Below, piece by piece: positions 48,525-61,743 of a stretch of 64,000 bases of DNA. The DNA lies in assembly GCA_037954325.1 (NCBI GenBank), contig JBBMNZ010000014.1, positions 12,932,956 to 12,996,955 on the forward strand, written 5' to 3'. Each line of letters begins with the position of its first letter. Positions within the stretch are counted from its first letter, which is position 1. The notes beneath the pieces are model-generated. The model saw nothing but the letters and a program-made list of their open reading frames with translations. It made no database searches and was not told the DNA's origin. Made by a program: the position numbers and the translations under genes. Source of the DNA: Fistularia commersonii. Taxonomy: Eukaryota; Chordata; Actinopteri; Syngnathiformes; Fistulariidae.

Positions 48525-50786
48525 GTGAGTTTTTCCCAATATATATTCTTGTTCTATTCGATTATACTGATGTTTTTTCAAACTCGTTAACGTAACATTC
48601 TGGTTGGTATCCGATGTGATTAAAAATATGATCAGTTACCCAGCGCTTAGTCATACGCAAAGTTGCGGCCTTGGTGGTGGCAGACGTGTTTTCGCCTCAA
48701 CATAAATCACCCCTCACAAGGCAGCTAACTTTAGCCGCTATTAGCCATTTAGCACGGAGAAAGACTTCGCTATAAATATATGTATTACATAAACACATTC
48801 GCCAGTTAAAATGTGTATTTTTTTTCCTTTTCTACAGCATACATTCGCGTAGCTATGCTGTGCCACTTGTGTAAATTGGTTTCGTGAAACCCAAGCGACG
48901 GATGAAATAATTTTAATGCTACGTTACACCGCACACGGTCTTCGGTTCGCGTGTCGCATCTTCTTTGTCTTCTCCTCACCGTTAGCGCTGATAATATAAG
49001 CGAACGCAGAAGGCAGACTTTGTAAAGATATCTAAGTGTCGTATGTACATTTGTCCGTCGCTATTTCTATCGTATGTTTGCTTTTGTACTAGCGTAACTT
49101 CCCCGGTGGCTGCCGGGGACGCAGTTCAACGAGATATTCAGTTGAAGTAAAGACGTCATATTGCTGCCCGAATTTCGAGCCCCCAACATTATGTATCGAG
49201 GCAATAAATCAAGATTGACTTAGAAGAAATTTGGGAACGGTTGTTTCGGGACCGGCTCTCTTGTCGGCTCGCTTCCGTCCACAAGAGTAAAATTATAGGG
49301 AACAGACTTCCCCGAGAACTTTCCACGTCAATCGGAAACTCAAAGCAAAATAACCTGTAATTGCCCATTACAACTGTGTAAATCCCAACTGTACGCTGTC
49401 CGAGCCGGCTTGTGTTGTTGTGACATTGTGCCGGGGGATCCGTTTGCAGTTAAAGGGTCGGAAACGCCCGGGGAGTGCGGCCACGGCGTTAGCGCGGTGC
49501 TAACGTACGCGGTGCTGCTTTCCGACACAAGGTCATTAAGACAGTGTTTTTTTTAACGCCTCTGAAAAAAAGGTGTCTTGTGTCAGCTCTTAGTGTTAGG
49601 AGTGAAGACTAAATTTTGTTCCGATGTCTTAATAGAAGCCGGCGTGTTCGATTTGTCCATTAGCTGGCTTGTGTTGTTGTGACGTTTTCGGCTGGGTTGC
49701 ATGCCGCAACGTGTTGGGTCAGGCCTATTAGCAGTTCCAGTTGAGGATGGCGGATTGCTCGGAAGTCACATGCTTACTCCTGTCAGAAAGGCTGTTGTTG
49801 GGGCCCAGACAAGGACCAGCACCGTCGTGGTGGATCTCCTGTACCACGTCATTTCGTAGATTTGTATTAAAATGTATTTTTATCTTGGATCACGATCGAG
49901 CTGTTAATTTAGATTATAGGAAGGAGTTTTCAACCATCTCCCTTTCCCATGTTTGAACTTAAACCCTTAAAGAAAAGGTAGGATCAGCAAAAGAGTTGAG
50001 TCTGATCTGTTTTTTGCTTGTGACAATTCATTTATTTCCCTGTACTGTCATGAGAATGTATAACAAAACCTGACAGTTCAACAGTTAATATTGATTTCAT
50101 ATGTGTTTATTAATGTCAAGGTTCCTAGAATAGCACCCGGTTCACTCCTCAGAAGTCTATACAAGTGGTTTTACACTATATTTTAACCTTCCCAGAAGGC
50201 TATTGCAACACTCAGTCATGGCAGAAAAGATATCATGTGTCCCTGTTTGGCTCACCCAGCTTGTTTTCAAAGCTGTGTATTTAGGTCACCCATGCTCTAA
50301 CCTACTGATGGCAATTGAGTTCCCCTACCTTTGGCTATAATTTGCACAATAGCTCTTTTTGTTTTTGTTGCCAGAGATAAATCACCTGTACATTAAAATG
50401 TACTGTAAATGTTTGAAACAGATGAAAAACAAAACAGGACTGTTGTAAAAGTGACATTGACACTATGAACCAAGATGCACATGGACTTGTTGATCCATGA
50501 CTGGTCTGCTGCATCTTGTCCGTGACCTGGCATTGCATGGCATATGTAGAGATGTGAGGAAAACTTATTTTTGCACTAACAAGTATCGCTGCATTGAATC
50601 TTTAAGTGTTCTCAATAGTTACTGTTAAATGTGGAGGAGATCATAAAAGTCTTATCAGCTGGTATTGTAAAACATTTTTATTGTCTTTATGTTCACTTTC
50701 TTGTCTCTAAGCATTGAAATGTTAATAAAAGCCTGAAGTCTCTAAATGATCGATTCCACTCTTTGTGCTTTTTTCACCCTCTACAG

Positions 50787-51358
50787 TATGAAGTGAAACG
50801 GAACTGAATTTTTGTACCATCCGCAACTGCTTCAAGTTCAGATCACAACGAAGAAACTGAAGAGAAACCTCCCAAAACAAAGTTGCAACAAGAAAGAGAT
50901 GTTGGGAAAATAAAGGATCACTTCAAGGGTTTAAGACACAAGAAGTAACCAAATCCTGAAACGACCAAAGAAGACTCACATTGTCCTGTTTGAAACACAG
51001 AGAAGCGAACCAATCTTATGCCCAAGCATATTTTGAGAATACAATAACTGATCTGAAACCAGAAGTTTGTGCCTACTCAACAGCTTTGACGAAGCACACG
51101 TCCCAACGCTGCTCCTAGCCCTTCTCATCCTCACCACACCGCCAACTCACCACTGGGGTGTTGAGTGAGCTGCTGTCTGCTAGTTTTTTTTTTTTTTCCC
51201 CATAGTTCCCCCCTCATCTCCCCCTCCACCTTTCTCAATTTTGTATTTTTTTTTTCAAAGCAGTGTTATTGCACCTGCATTTGCCTTTTTTGTACTGGAT
51301 TTCTCCTCCTATTTGCTTAATGCAACCATCTAGATCTTGTGCCAGAAGCCTGTAACAA

Positions 51359-51396
<38 letters not shown>

Positions 51397-51480
51397 CAAG
51401 CTGTATGCGTGAAGAGATCTGCAGGAACTGCGTAGTCCCAGAGAACCTGATTTTTACAGGATACACAACAGCATTAAAAG
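50787..51480 (+). other. csde1: csde1 5' UTR exon with pyrimidine tracts (IRES-like leader)
   Basis: A strong acceptor (caccctctacag) precedes 50787. The exon starts with a three-codon upstream ORF (ATG AAG TGA at 50788) and carries two T-rich/C-rich tracts at 51184-51255. The end at about 51480 (AAAAG|gttggt) is a weak donor and uncertain. In mammals the UNR/CSDE1 leader contains an IRES regulated by PTB and by UNR itself through pyrimidine tracts. The match here is structural and positional. Confidence 0.5.
51359..51397. repeat. (GT)n microsatellite
   Basis: About 39 bp of GT repeats with one TTTGT interruption, inside or just beside the csde1 leader exon. Confidence 0.9.
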
Positions 51481-52358
51481 GTTGGTCTTTATTTTAGTCT
51501 CTTCATGAGATGAGATTTTTGTGACTTTCAAATTTGCAACATTGGTACTTTAATTGCTTGAGTTCTCATACTTTGAATCATTCCTTCCACCAAATATGAT
51601 TCAATTTTTACTGCAAAGGTTTGAGAAATCAAAGTTTGTCATGGTTCTGAAAATGAAATATGGTAAATGCTACCATATTTATACAGTTGTATAAATTCTG
51701 AATTATTATGGCCAGCCGCACAAGTTTGTAGTTTTTAGATTGCAGGAGTTGTTCTTCAAATCATTGAACTCAAATAACATGCATTTCTCCTCCTTGATGT
51801 GTCCAACTGAGGTCTTGTCAAACCTGGAGTTGTAGCCTATCAGTTGCATGTTGTGGTTCTTTATATTGAAGCAGCAAAATGTTCAGTTATTCTCCATTTG
51901 AAGGTTACAAACTTTCAACCATTAAGTGGGAACATTTTGATTAAGATGTTGCTTTTCTCGTTTATAAGTAGATTTTGTTGCTCCTAGTGTATCCCTTTCT
52001 CTGACTTACTGCTAGAACTGAAGAGTTGAAGATTTGGTAGAGACGTTTACATTGTACCTTGGTGATGAGTCCAGTAAGATAAGTCAACTGAAAATTCATC
52101 AGATTGAACCACCAACAAAAATAACGTTGAATTGGTTCTTTACTCAGTTGACGATAAATTGATTGCTCTTGCGCCATTTCCCTATTCTGTCATTTTCAAG
52201 CCACATTCTCCCTGATTTTTATTTAACTTTTTTTTGTCCTTTTTAAACTGTCCTCTTAGGGAGTAAAGCCCACAGCCCTTTCTCTCTTGTGACATTTGGC
52301 ACACAGGCTCACCTATCTGCCTTACCCATTTTGTTTGTTCCTCTCTTCACCCCTGCAG

Positions 52359-52601
52359 ACGTCCAGCGGTGTATCAGTGGGTGGTTGCATAGATAGTTCT
52401 TAAAATACAAGTGAAAAGAAAAAAATTTATCAAGTTCTGCAAGTGATCAAGTTTGGTTCGAGTATATGGGAAAATATGGGCAGCCCTTGGAAAGGCTTTG
52501 TTGAGTTTACCTTGCCTGCGTCACCACCCACCGCGTTTGTTAGCGCTGACCTGAGCAGCACCTCCCCTGTCGGACTCAGCCTGTCGCCATATGGCCGATC
52601 T
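52359..52601 (+). CDS. csde1: csde1 alternative N-terminal exon A
   Basis: The acceptor (tcacccctgcag) precedes 52359 and the donor is GATCT|gtaagt. An ATG at 52476 opens 42 codons (MGSPWKGFVEFTLPASPPTA … SPYGRS) ending at phase 0, exactly where the next exon begins with the ATG of MSFDPG. Translation from this exon would give an 839-aa protein. Splicing around it leaves MSFDPG as the start. Confidence 0.7.
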
Positions 52602-53651
52602 GTAAGTTCCACCTTCCCACCTCTTTTCTAAATGCCCCACCACCCACCCCATCAAACACCCATCCACCCACCTTGCCCTGCATCTCTTTGCTGTGAATGG
52701 CCTAACCTCTTTCATCCCCTCTGGGCTCCCGAGACTAGCCTCTGCTCAGGTATTTTGTCGCAGGGTGAGGGGCTGTTCCACGGGTATAGCAGAAGCTTTT
52801 CCTCCTCCAAGAAGTGCCTTTTTCTTTCTTTTTTTTGTTCCCTATCATTTTTCAAAATCTTGGAATTTTTCTACATCTCTGACTGACGACAAGCAAAGGC
52901 AACCCATTTACAACCTATACTCTGAACCCGTTGGGCGCTGTGAAAAATTGTCAAAAATAAATTTTGTAGCTTATTTACTGCGTGGGCAACCAAATGAAAC
53001 ACTCCAGGACACTAAATAGAGAAGATTATTTCTTGTGCTAGTGCATTACAGGGCCTAACAGAAGAGGCTGCTCTGGGACCCCCCCATAACCCATTATCCA
53101 TCACCAAACACTCATTGTAGATGCACTGCTGTTTGACCTGTCATCCGCATTTTCTGATTCTTTTCATCTGTAGTGAGTTTAAATCAACTTGTGTAACAGT
53201 TACTACACTGCTTTTGAACCACTTCATCTGCACTGGCTGTGCTGCGTTTATCTCTTTAGTTTTTAAGGCTGCCTTCTCTGTTGAGCCCTTTTTGTTTCAG
53301 CGCGCTATTATCATTTTAGTGATACTGTTTTGTTGCCCTATTTTGAGATAATCATGATGGCAGATTGTCTTTGACACGTGATGATTTCCTGTTTGGTATT
53401 ATGTTTTCAGGATGCCCTATGTTGTTGGAATGGTAACTTAAAAATGTATTCTGAGAAGATTTCCATTGTAGAAACCATTTGACATCAGGAGTACGTATAA
53501 TACAGGGTGTTACCAAACTGCGAGATCATTAGTGGTTTAGCAACCTCTGTTCACTGAAGTTGTGATATCTGGATAACTGGGATGTCAGAAAAATGCCATG
53601 TGTGCAGTCAATATTTTTACTTTTGCCAAAGCTACTGCCTCCTCTTGACAG

Positions 53652-53834
53652 CATATTCAAGTCCTACCCTCAGTGTCAGAAATGGAAAGGGACTTGTCTG
53701 AACCTCCAGTGGCTCGCAACACTGTCCCATCTACCTCTACTGGTCCCATATCTATCCCTCGCTCCTCCTCAGTTTCTTGCCACCCCCATCCTGGGAGTAA
53801 AAAACACAAGCGGACTCCCTTGTACCAAAGATCA
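53652..53834 (+). CDS. csde1: csde1 cassette exon B (alternative N-terminal segment)
   Basis: A 183-base exon (61 codons, phase 0 both sides) between tcttgacag and TCA|gtaagc. It encodes a Ser/Pro-rich segment ending in GSKKHKRTPLYQRS, similar to the segment before MSFDP in longer mammalian CSDE1 isoforms as I recall them. It can join exon A upstream or supply its own ATG at 53682. The basic KKHKR could affect localisation; that is a guess. Confidence 0.7.
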
Positions 53835-54455
53835 GTAAGCGGGCATGTTGGGTGGTGTCCACAAAGCCCCATGACCTGGTTTTGTAATGTGTGAATTTTT
53901 TCTAACAGCATGGACCTAAATTTGGTTAAAAATTGTTTCCCGGAGTATTTGAGTAAATTTTGATGTTTGCATATGGATTAACAACGAAAGAAGTATTTTG
54001 TGTTAGAATTTTTCAACACTCAATATAACAAAACTGCATGAAAGTATATCTTGAGATTAAGAAAGAAAAAACAAATTGATAATTTTGCAAAAATAGAAAT
54101 TTGTAGCTTGTAATATATGCCACTCGGGAACAAACAGTGAGTGGTTTCAAACTTTACATAATTCTGTAAAGCCATTCTCAGTTTTGTCTTCCCTGCTTTT
54201 GATGGCTTAAAACTGAATTTTGACCTGATCTGATCTTGTCTGATGTTTTTCCTCTCTACCCCCACTGAAGTATTTTGCATGTCTTGAAGTGATTTTTATT
54301 TTTTTAGTTTTATTTTTTAGTTTTTTTTGTTTGTTTTTCTCCCCCCATGTTTTAAGGTTGGCAAGCGCAGCAAGCCCTGCATTATATAGCAGTCTACTGC
54401 ATCTGTATCTACCACGCTTGGATGTCGTCGAACACTTTCTTCTTCTCCTCTACAG

Positions 54456-57400
54456 ATGAGTTTTGACCCAGGCATGCTTCATAACAATGGGCACACTGCA
54501 TACACCAATGGCACGGGACCCAGCATTAGGGAGACTGGTGTGGTGGAGAAGCTTCTGACTTCCTATGGGTTTATCCAGTGTTCTGAACGTCAAGCCAGAC
54601 TCTTCTTTCATTGCTCCCAGTATAATGGAAATCTGCAGGAGCTCAAAATAGGAGGTGAAAACTTTGAATAGATCACTTTTTTTTTTGTTTGTTTGTTTTA
54701 AATCATTATCATAACCTGAAATGTACTGTATGCTTAGGGTTTGTTTCTGCTGCTTTTCTCCTCAGATGATGTTGAGTTTGAGGTATCCTCTGACAGGCGC
54801 ACTGGCAAGCCCATAGCAGTGAAGCTGCTTAAGATTAAGCCAGAGGTGCTGCCAGAGGAACGGATCTCGGGTCAGGTGGGGCCAGACCTGCACGCCTATC
54901 CCTTTACTGTGCTGCATGGTTATATTCATCCAGTTAAGGAACAACATTTTACTTTTGGTTTTGTCATTGTCTGTCTACAATTTCAAGGTTGTTTCTATTT
55001 CTTGCAAAATGATGTGATCCCCTTACAATCCATAGTAAAACAAGTGTATAGCAGCCCTCCAAGCTTTACATGTTATTCAAATTTTAATTGGCGTGTTGTC
55101 TCTGAAATGGCACGCTGATGGGAGATATTTGACACAAGATGAATACGTAACATCTGATTTTTACCATGGAAAAGATAATGGTCCTAAACAGTCAAACAAT
55201 TTTTACAAGTCAAAATAAAGGTTGGGGTAAAGTGTGAAGAACATTTCATCCGCAATCCTCAAGTTATTTTGAAAGACATTTTCCATGGTGTCTATTAATA
55301 TATGCCACATACTCAGCATTAATACTTGAATTCTACTGTCAGTAAAATGGTGCTTTATTAAACCTCTCAGCAGTAGTTCCATTAAATGTGATCGCATCAC
55401 TTAATATTTCAAGTGTGTGTGTGCGTGTGTTTGTGTCTGCACGCACACACACGCTCGTGCTCCCATCCCTTAGTATGATGGTACATAGCTATTAGATCTC
55501 TGCTCTGTTCATTAGGGGTCATTCCATCCTACACTTTTGTGCCCATCCTCCATGGCTAACAGCTCAACATTTATTTGAAGCTGTTGGCGTAGTGTATTCA
55601 AAATCTGATTTAATATGCAAAAAAACACATTTTTATCATTCATTCTTCATATTAATTCATTTACTAAATACATTTAGTCTTATCTACATTTAAGGTAGTT
55701 TTTAAGTGACTGGAATATACTGATGTATCAAATGTCAGACATCCTTGCTTAAGATTGTGCTTATCCCCTGTGATGCTTATCCTAAAAGTTTGTACAAATG
55801 TCCAGAAATATTAAAATTGGCTTACGCTGTTAAAGAATATTCATAACTAAGCACGGGCATGTTTAAATCTCCCTGTAGGTTGTCTCATCAATCCCAGTGC
55901 ACTTGGATGGAAAGTCTAATCCCAGCCAGGTGCCCAGTGGCAGTGTTTGTTATGAAAGAAACGGGGTAAGGCTTGAATACCAAAACATACACATAGTATT
56001 TGGAATTTTGTGCTGATATCACTTAGCTGATCTCCAATTTGTCTGTTGTGCAGAATTTAGCTATTTATACTGCCATATTTTTGTTGTGCGTCTCAATTCA
56101 ATGCAAATTCACACATTTCTGTCCTTTTTTTTTTCAAATCTAAATTGACATTTGTGTGACTTTCCACAGGAAGTTTTCTACCTTACTTATACTGCTGATG
56201 ATGTAGAGGGTAATATCCACCTGGACACTGGTGACAAAGTCAGCTTCTACATGGAGACCAACAAGCAGTGAGTCTCTACAAGGTTTGGCATTTGGACTTA
56301 AATTCCTTGGTTCCACTTAATTTTTTTATTTCTCCTGCCTCTCAGTACTGGTGCGGTCAGTGCTCGCAATATTCAACTTGTGAAGAAGAAGCAAATGAGG
56401 TGCCAGGGTGTAGTGTGTGCAACAAAGGTAAGAGGCCAATCAAAGTAATTGAAGTGAATAAATGAAAAAGACAACCATTGTCAGTGTGAGTGGCCATCTT
56501 GGCTGGTTGAGCTAAAAGAGGCTGGGACAGACAGTACAAAATAGTAACAAAATACCTAAATGAACACACTATAGATATGAAGTACTTTACATTCTATGAG
56601 GTATACATCTTGAACTTTCTATTGTCTTTCAGGAGGCATTTGGATTCATTGAGCGGGCTGATGTGGTGAAGGAGATCTTTTTTCACTACAGTGAGTTTAA
56701 AGGAGATCTCGAGGCTTTGCAGGCTGGAGATGATGTCGAGTTTACCATCAAAGACAGAAATGTAAGTGTTTTTATCGCTTACATTTTCAGTCTTCATCAA
56801 TTTCTTTTTGATGTCGGCCGAACTGTATCAAAAAGATTTCTATATCTCCTTGTGGCTGCAGGGGAAAGAAGTGGCTACTGATGTGAGACTGCTCCCCCAA
56901 GGAACAGTCATATTTGAGGATATTAGTATTGAACAGTTTGAAGGTACCGTTGTGAAGGTCATTCCTAAAGTTCCCACTAAAAACCAGGCAAGTAGATGAC
57001 TTCTCTGCCAATTTCAATACTTGTTTTATATATAATGTGTGTGTTTGTGTATCATTCTTATTTTTCTAATCCACAGAATGACCCTCTCCCCGGTCGTATC
57101 AGTGCTCACATTGGTTTCAATGACAAGGAGCTGCCATTTGGTGAAAAAGATACAAAGTCCAAGGTGACCCTTCTGGAGGGGGACCACATACAGTTTAATA
57201 TCTCCACTGACCGTAGAGACAAGCTGGAGAGGGCAACCAATATTGACATCCTCCCAGACTCCTTTAACTTCACAAAAGAAACCCGTGAAATGGTAAGGGT
57301 TTTTCATGCATGCCAGATCACAAGTTCACTGAAGTATTTCTCAAAATTCATTGTTGGAATGGTGGGTGGGTGTAAAGGTCGTCAATGTGTTAAATGAATG

Positions 57401-60400
57401 TAGGTGCCACAGCATATTAGACTATAACCATTTGTCTTCATCTTATTATAGGGAGTGATTGCAGCCATACGCGATGGCTTCGGCTTCATCAAGTGTGTGG
57501 ATCGAGATGCTAGGATGTTTTTTCACTTCAGTGAAGTCTTAGAGGAGAGCCAGCTGCACATCTCAGATGAAGTGGAGTTCACTGTTGTGCCTGTCAGTCC
57601 TTTTCATAAGCTCTGCTCAAATCAATGTATGCTTTTTAGTGAACACATGCTAAATACAATCCATGACCAACAAAATGAATGTAATATTTTCCATGACAGG
57701 ACATGCTGTCTGCTCAGAGGAACCATGCAGTGCGAATCAAGAAGCTGCCCAAGGGCACTGTGTCCTTCCATACCCAGTCTGATCAGCGCTTCATAGGTGT
57801 GGTGGAGAAGGAGTTGGCAGCCACAACAAAAAACGCCAGTCCCAACAAGAACAAGGAAAAGGTAAAATAACTCACTACATGTTTGAATAAATACTAAGTC
57901 AGGAAAGTCTACCCCCAGTATATTCAAATCTCATGGTCAACCCTATTCTTCCAATTTTCACTTTAGTTCTAATGTTCCTCTTTGCTTTCTTCTCAATCAA
58001 TCACCTCCTGCTCCTTGTTGATTTAGAAAAAAGACAAGGTAGGACTAAGACCCTCTGCATGAAGTACAATGAAAAAGTCTTTCAAATTAGTGAGACACAC
58101 CCCTTAATGTTGACAGAGACTTGTTGTAATCGGTATTTGTTTCTCTTGTTTTCCAAGGACAAACTTGTAGATAAGGTTAGTCTTTGCAGGGCTGTAACGC
58201 CATCGATTGTCTCGTTTTACGTGTTGTAGTTGGCTGCATGTATTTTATCATTTAACTCTTAAACACATGGACAAATATTTAATACCTTTTTATATTTGGA
58301 GCTGAAGTAGGGCTGCACAATTAATGACCAACCACTAATTTGACGAACATGCTCAGTCATCATCAACAGCTGTACAAGTCATTGAACCAATGGATTCATA
58401 GTCTAAATTCCAAACCGATGCTCTTGAAGAAAATAAATCTGACATATTTGTCAGAGTGCACCTTAATAGAAACATAATGCCCTAAAATTGTATTTGCACA
58501 CTTACCCAGTTCTTGAAACTATACCTGTGGGTAATTCTGCAGCCCTGTGCTCGGAGTTGCTGAAGTTGAATACTAATTCCTACCAACCAGGCTGTTACAG
58601 AATGATGCATTGCACATACTGATGTCACATGCTTGTGTAGCTTGTCTGCACAATGTCCTTTTAATATACCATATAGTCTTGACATCACAGGATGTGGTTG
58701 TGGCTGAAGCAATGTTTAATGTAAGATACTGCAAACCTTCATAGGTTTGGTTCTGCATTTATAAGGCTATATCAGAATTCTATTGCAAAATGTATTGCAG
58801 TTGAAAAGCAGTTTTAATGAAACCCATTATTGGGTCAGTTACATCTTGTCCCTGAGAGCAAAAGAAAACGGGTTTCACACTTTTGTTTGACTGAACTGAT
58901 GACTGACCCGAAGCTTTTCTTTTCTCTATAGTAGAAAGGGAGGGGGGGGTTGTGAGAACATGTATATGAATAAAAAGGAAGGTATTTATTTGTTAAATTG
59001 TCTCTTCACTTTCTACATTCAGTGAACCAAACCACAAACATTACAGTGTATATCGATGTATGGAACTCAATCTTGTGGTCATTGTACCATTATACTCCTA
59101 TTGAGAAGTTTTGTTGGTCCCGGATGGTTCTGCCGATGTTTATTCCTGGGAAGGTAACAGGTTAGATTTGTTGCTTTATCCATAGGAAGCTGAGGATGGA
59201 GTGATTGCATATGAAGACTGTGGAGTGAAGCTCACTGTGCCATACCATGTGAAGGATCTGGAGGGGGGATGTCATCCACAGGTCGGAGACAAGGTACTAA
59301 TCCTACTCTCCTAACCCATTAGGCTTGAGAATTGAATAAATTGTATGAAAAGTTGATCGTATTTAGACTTTTGATTCATGAGTAACCCTACTTTTAAGAG
59401 TCATGGTTGTCATTTTGTCATTTAAGACAAGATGTCTTATTATTCTGCCTGAATTGTTTGACCTCTAGGTGGAGTTCTCAATCAACGAAGTGAAAAGAAC
59501 TGGGCTGCAGAGTGCGGTTTCCATCAGGGTCCTCAACCGTAATGCCTCCAATACAAAGAGATTGCAGGGATTTGTGGCAACACTGAAGGACAACTTTGGC
59601 TTCATTGAGACAGCAAATCATGATCAGGAAATTTTCTTCCACTACAGGTACAAATTTAGGTCTTCAAATGTTTTTCGTGGAGGAGAAACAATCTATTCAA
59701 ACCATTTTTGAGGTAGTCATTTATTTGAAGACTTGTTCATTTTTTAATTGTCAATATTGTCCTTGCATCTCAGTGAAATGTGTGGTGACCTGGACAGTTT
59801 AGAGTTGGGTGACACTGTGGAATATACACTGTCCAAAGGAAAAGGAAATAAAGTCAGCGCTGAAAAGGTTACAAAAGTGGCCCCAGGTAATTCAAACGGT
59901 TTCATTACAATTTGCCACTCACATTTATCAGACCTAGAAATAAATTTTGTTTGAAAATATGTCCAGTCAATAGCATCGGCGATGATGTTACTGCAACCGT
60001 GATGGTTGGAAGAGTCATCCGTCCATTACGCAGTGTGGACCCCTCCCAGACAGAATACCAAGGGCTTATTGAAATTAATGAGGAAGGTAGGTGCACAGGG
60101 TTTGACACCTGACATTTTTAAGATCACAGTTTTAAGAGGTGAAAATTACATGCCCTCCTTTCTCCTATTTTTGTTGTCTCAGGCGGAACAAAAGGACAGA
60201 CTTATCCATTTGGAATAATGGGAATGGCAAACAAGTCTGATTGTCTGCAAAAAGGGGAACTTGTGAAGTTCCAGGTTTGCACGGTGCCTCAGACTGGACA
60301 AAAGATGGCCTGTTATGTAGTCCCTCAACGCAAAGCCTTGGTGGAGTGTGTCAAAGATCAGGTAGTGATCCCTTGTTTGTTTGCATGGACAGCAGGGACC

Positions 60401-61743
60401 TTTATCTTTGAGTGTGTTTGCTAATTTCCAAAATTTACAGATACATTTAATTTTTTTGTTTTAAGATAAAAGATGTAATTAGTTTGTTGTATATTCATTC
60501 CCAACCAGACACCAAAGTTGAAGTTTTTATTTGTTGAATATTTGTGTAAAATCAGTGTCAGGGCTTTAAACTTTCAGATGATAGTTTGCAATGATTCTGT
60601 TTTTATGGAGTTGTGATTTAGTCTAGTAAGACTCGAATGTCTTCCATATGTAAAAATTTTTCAATCTCAATTGTTTCAGGTTTAATTTTGAAACTGTTTT
60701 GATGTGGATCTGATTTCATATCCATTTAAATTCTATTGTCTGAAGTTAAACTAACATCAGTTACAGACTGTTGAACATTATTGCGATCAATGTGCTCTGC
60801 TTGGATGACCTTTTCAATACATCTAAACTTTTAAAAGATTTTATTAACCCTGCCTGAATGTTTTGTGTCAATAACTTAATTTTAGTTCTGACTAAAGCAG
60901 GGAGATGAACATGTACATTGAAATTCTCTCTTCATCTTTTGTTCTTGTATCCAGTACGGCTTCATCACATATGAAGTTGGAGAAAGCAAAAAGCTTTTTT
61001 TCCACGTGAAAGAAGTGCAGGATGGACTGGAGCTTCAGACTGGGGATGAAGTTGAATTCTCTGTTGTCCTCAATCAACGCACAGGAAAATGTAGTGCCTG
61101 CAATGTTCGCAGAGTCAGGTAAGAGAGCAGAAAACCATGCTAATAGGATTAAAGAACGTGGTATTGAACTTAAGTGCAAAAAAAAATAAATCACTGAACA
61201 TGATAGTGTTTTTTTGTTTTTAACAATGAAATGCAAGTCATCTTAAGTATTGTACCTCCTATTACAGTGAAGGGCCAAAACCTGTGGCAACTCCGCGTCC
61301 TGATCGTTTGGTGAACAGATTGAAGAGCATAACTCTGGATGATGCCAGTGCTCCCCGCCTGGTCATTGTAAGGCAGCCCCGTGGTCCTGACAATTCAAAG
61401 GTACACACAAGAATGCCCGTCAACTTTACTATCTAATGTATTGAAGCTTTGCCGACCAGCTGACTATAAAACCCTGCTTCCACCCTCCAACATTTCAGAT
61501 TATAGGCAGTTATCCACACATTTTCTAAAACCTGGAAAGGTATCGACATCTTGCCTTTGGGTTTTTCTCGTAATGTTCAGCCACGTAGAAAAGCTCTGTA
61601 ATTTCCATCTTGAAACCTTTGATCACTCTTGCTACACTCAAATGTTCACAATATGCAAATGTTAACATGAATAAATACCAACTTCTCCTGTGCAGGGCTT
61701 CAACGTGGAGCGCAAGATTCGCCAGCCTGGTGTCATTGACTGA
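54456..61743 (+). CDS. csde1: Cold shock domain-containing protein E1 (UNR), core coding exons
   Basis: Seventeen exons keep phase: 54456-54654, 54766-54875, 55879-55965, 56170-56267, 56346-56427, 56633-56761, 56862-56987, 57077-57292, 57452-57592, 57700-57861, 59186-59293, 59469-59647, 59774-59886, 59967-60086, 60183-60361, 60955-61118, 61268-61400, with the last coding piece 61696-61743 making the 797-aa product (18 pieces when that is counted). RNA-binding cold-shock domains repeat along the protein, marked by YGFIQC, FGFIER, FGFIKC, FGFIET and YGFITY next to LFFH/IFFHY motifs. A C-terminal SUZ-C segment (RPDRLVNRLKSITLDDASAPRL … RKIRQ) follows. CSDE1 is a cytoplasmic single-stranded-RNA-binding protein controlling mRNA translation and decay. 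Human CSDE1 is 798 aa. The 29-codon exon 55879-55965 matches the exon that is alternatively skipped in mammals. The intron after 56987 uses a GC donor. Confidence 0.95.
58027..58038 (+). CDS. csde1: Candidate csde1 microexon 1 (12 nt, KKDK)
   Basis: Twelve bases, AAAAAAGACAAG, sit between an acceptor with a good pyrimidine tract (ctcctgctccttgttgatttag) in part and a gtagga donor. The frame is phase 0 and joins …NKNKEK before it to EAEDG after it. It adds lysine/aspartate residues in a linker that is already charged. No transcript support can be seen here. Confidence 0.5.
58158..58175 (+). CDS. csde1: Candidate csde1 microexon 2 (18 nt, DKLVDK)
   Basis: Eighteen bases between ttctcttgttttccaag and gttagt, phase 0 on both sides, 119 bases after microexon 1. 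Together the two would add ten residues to the same charged linker between cold-shock regions. Confidence 0.5.
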
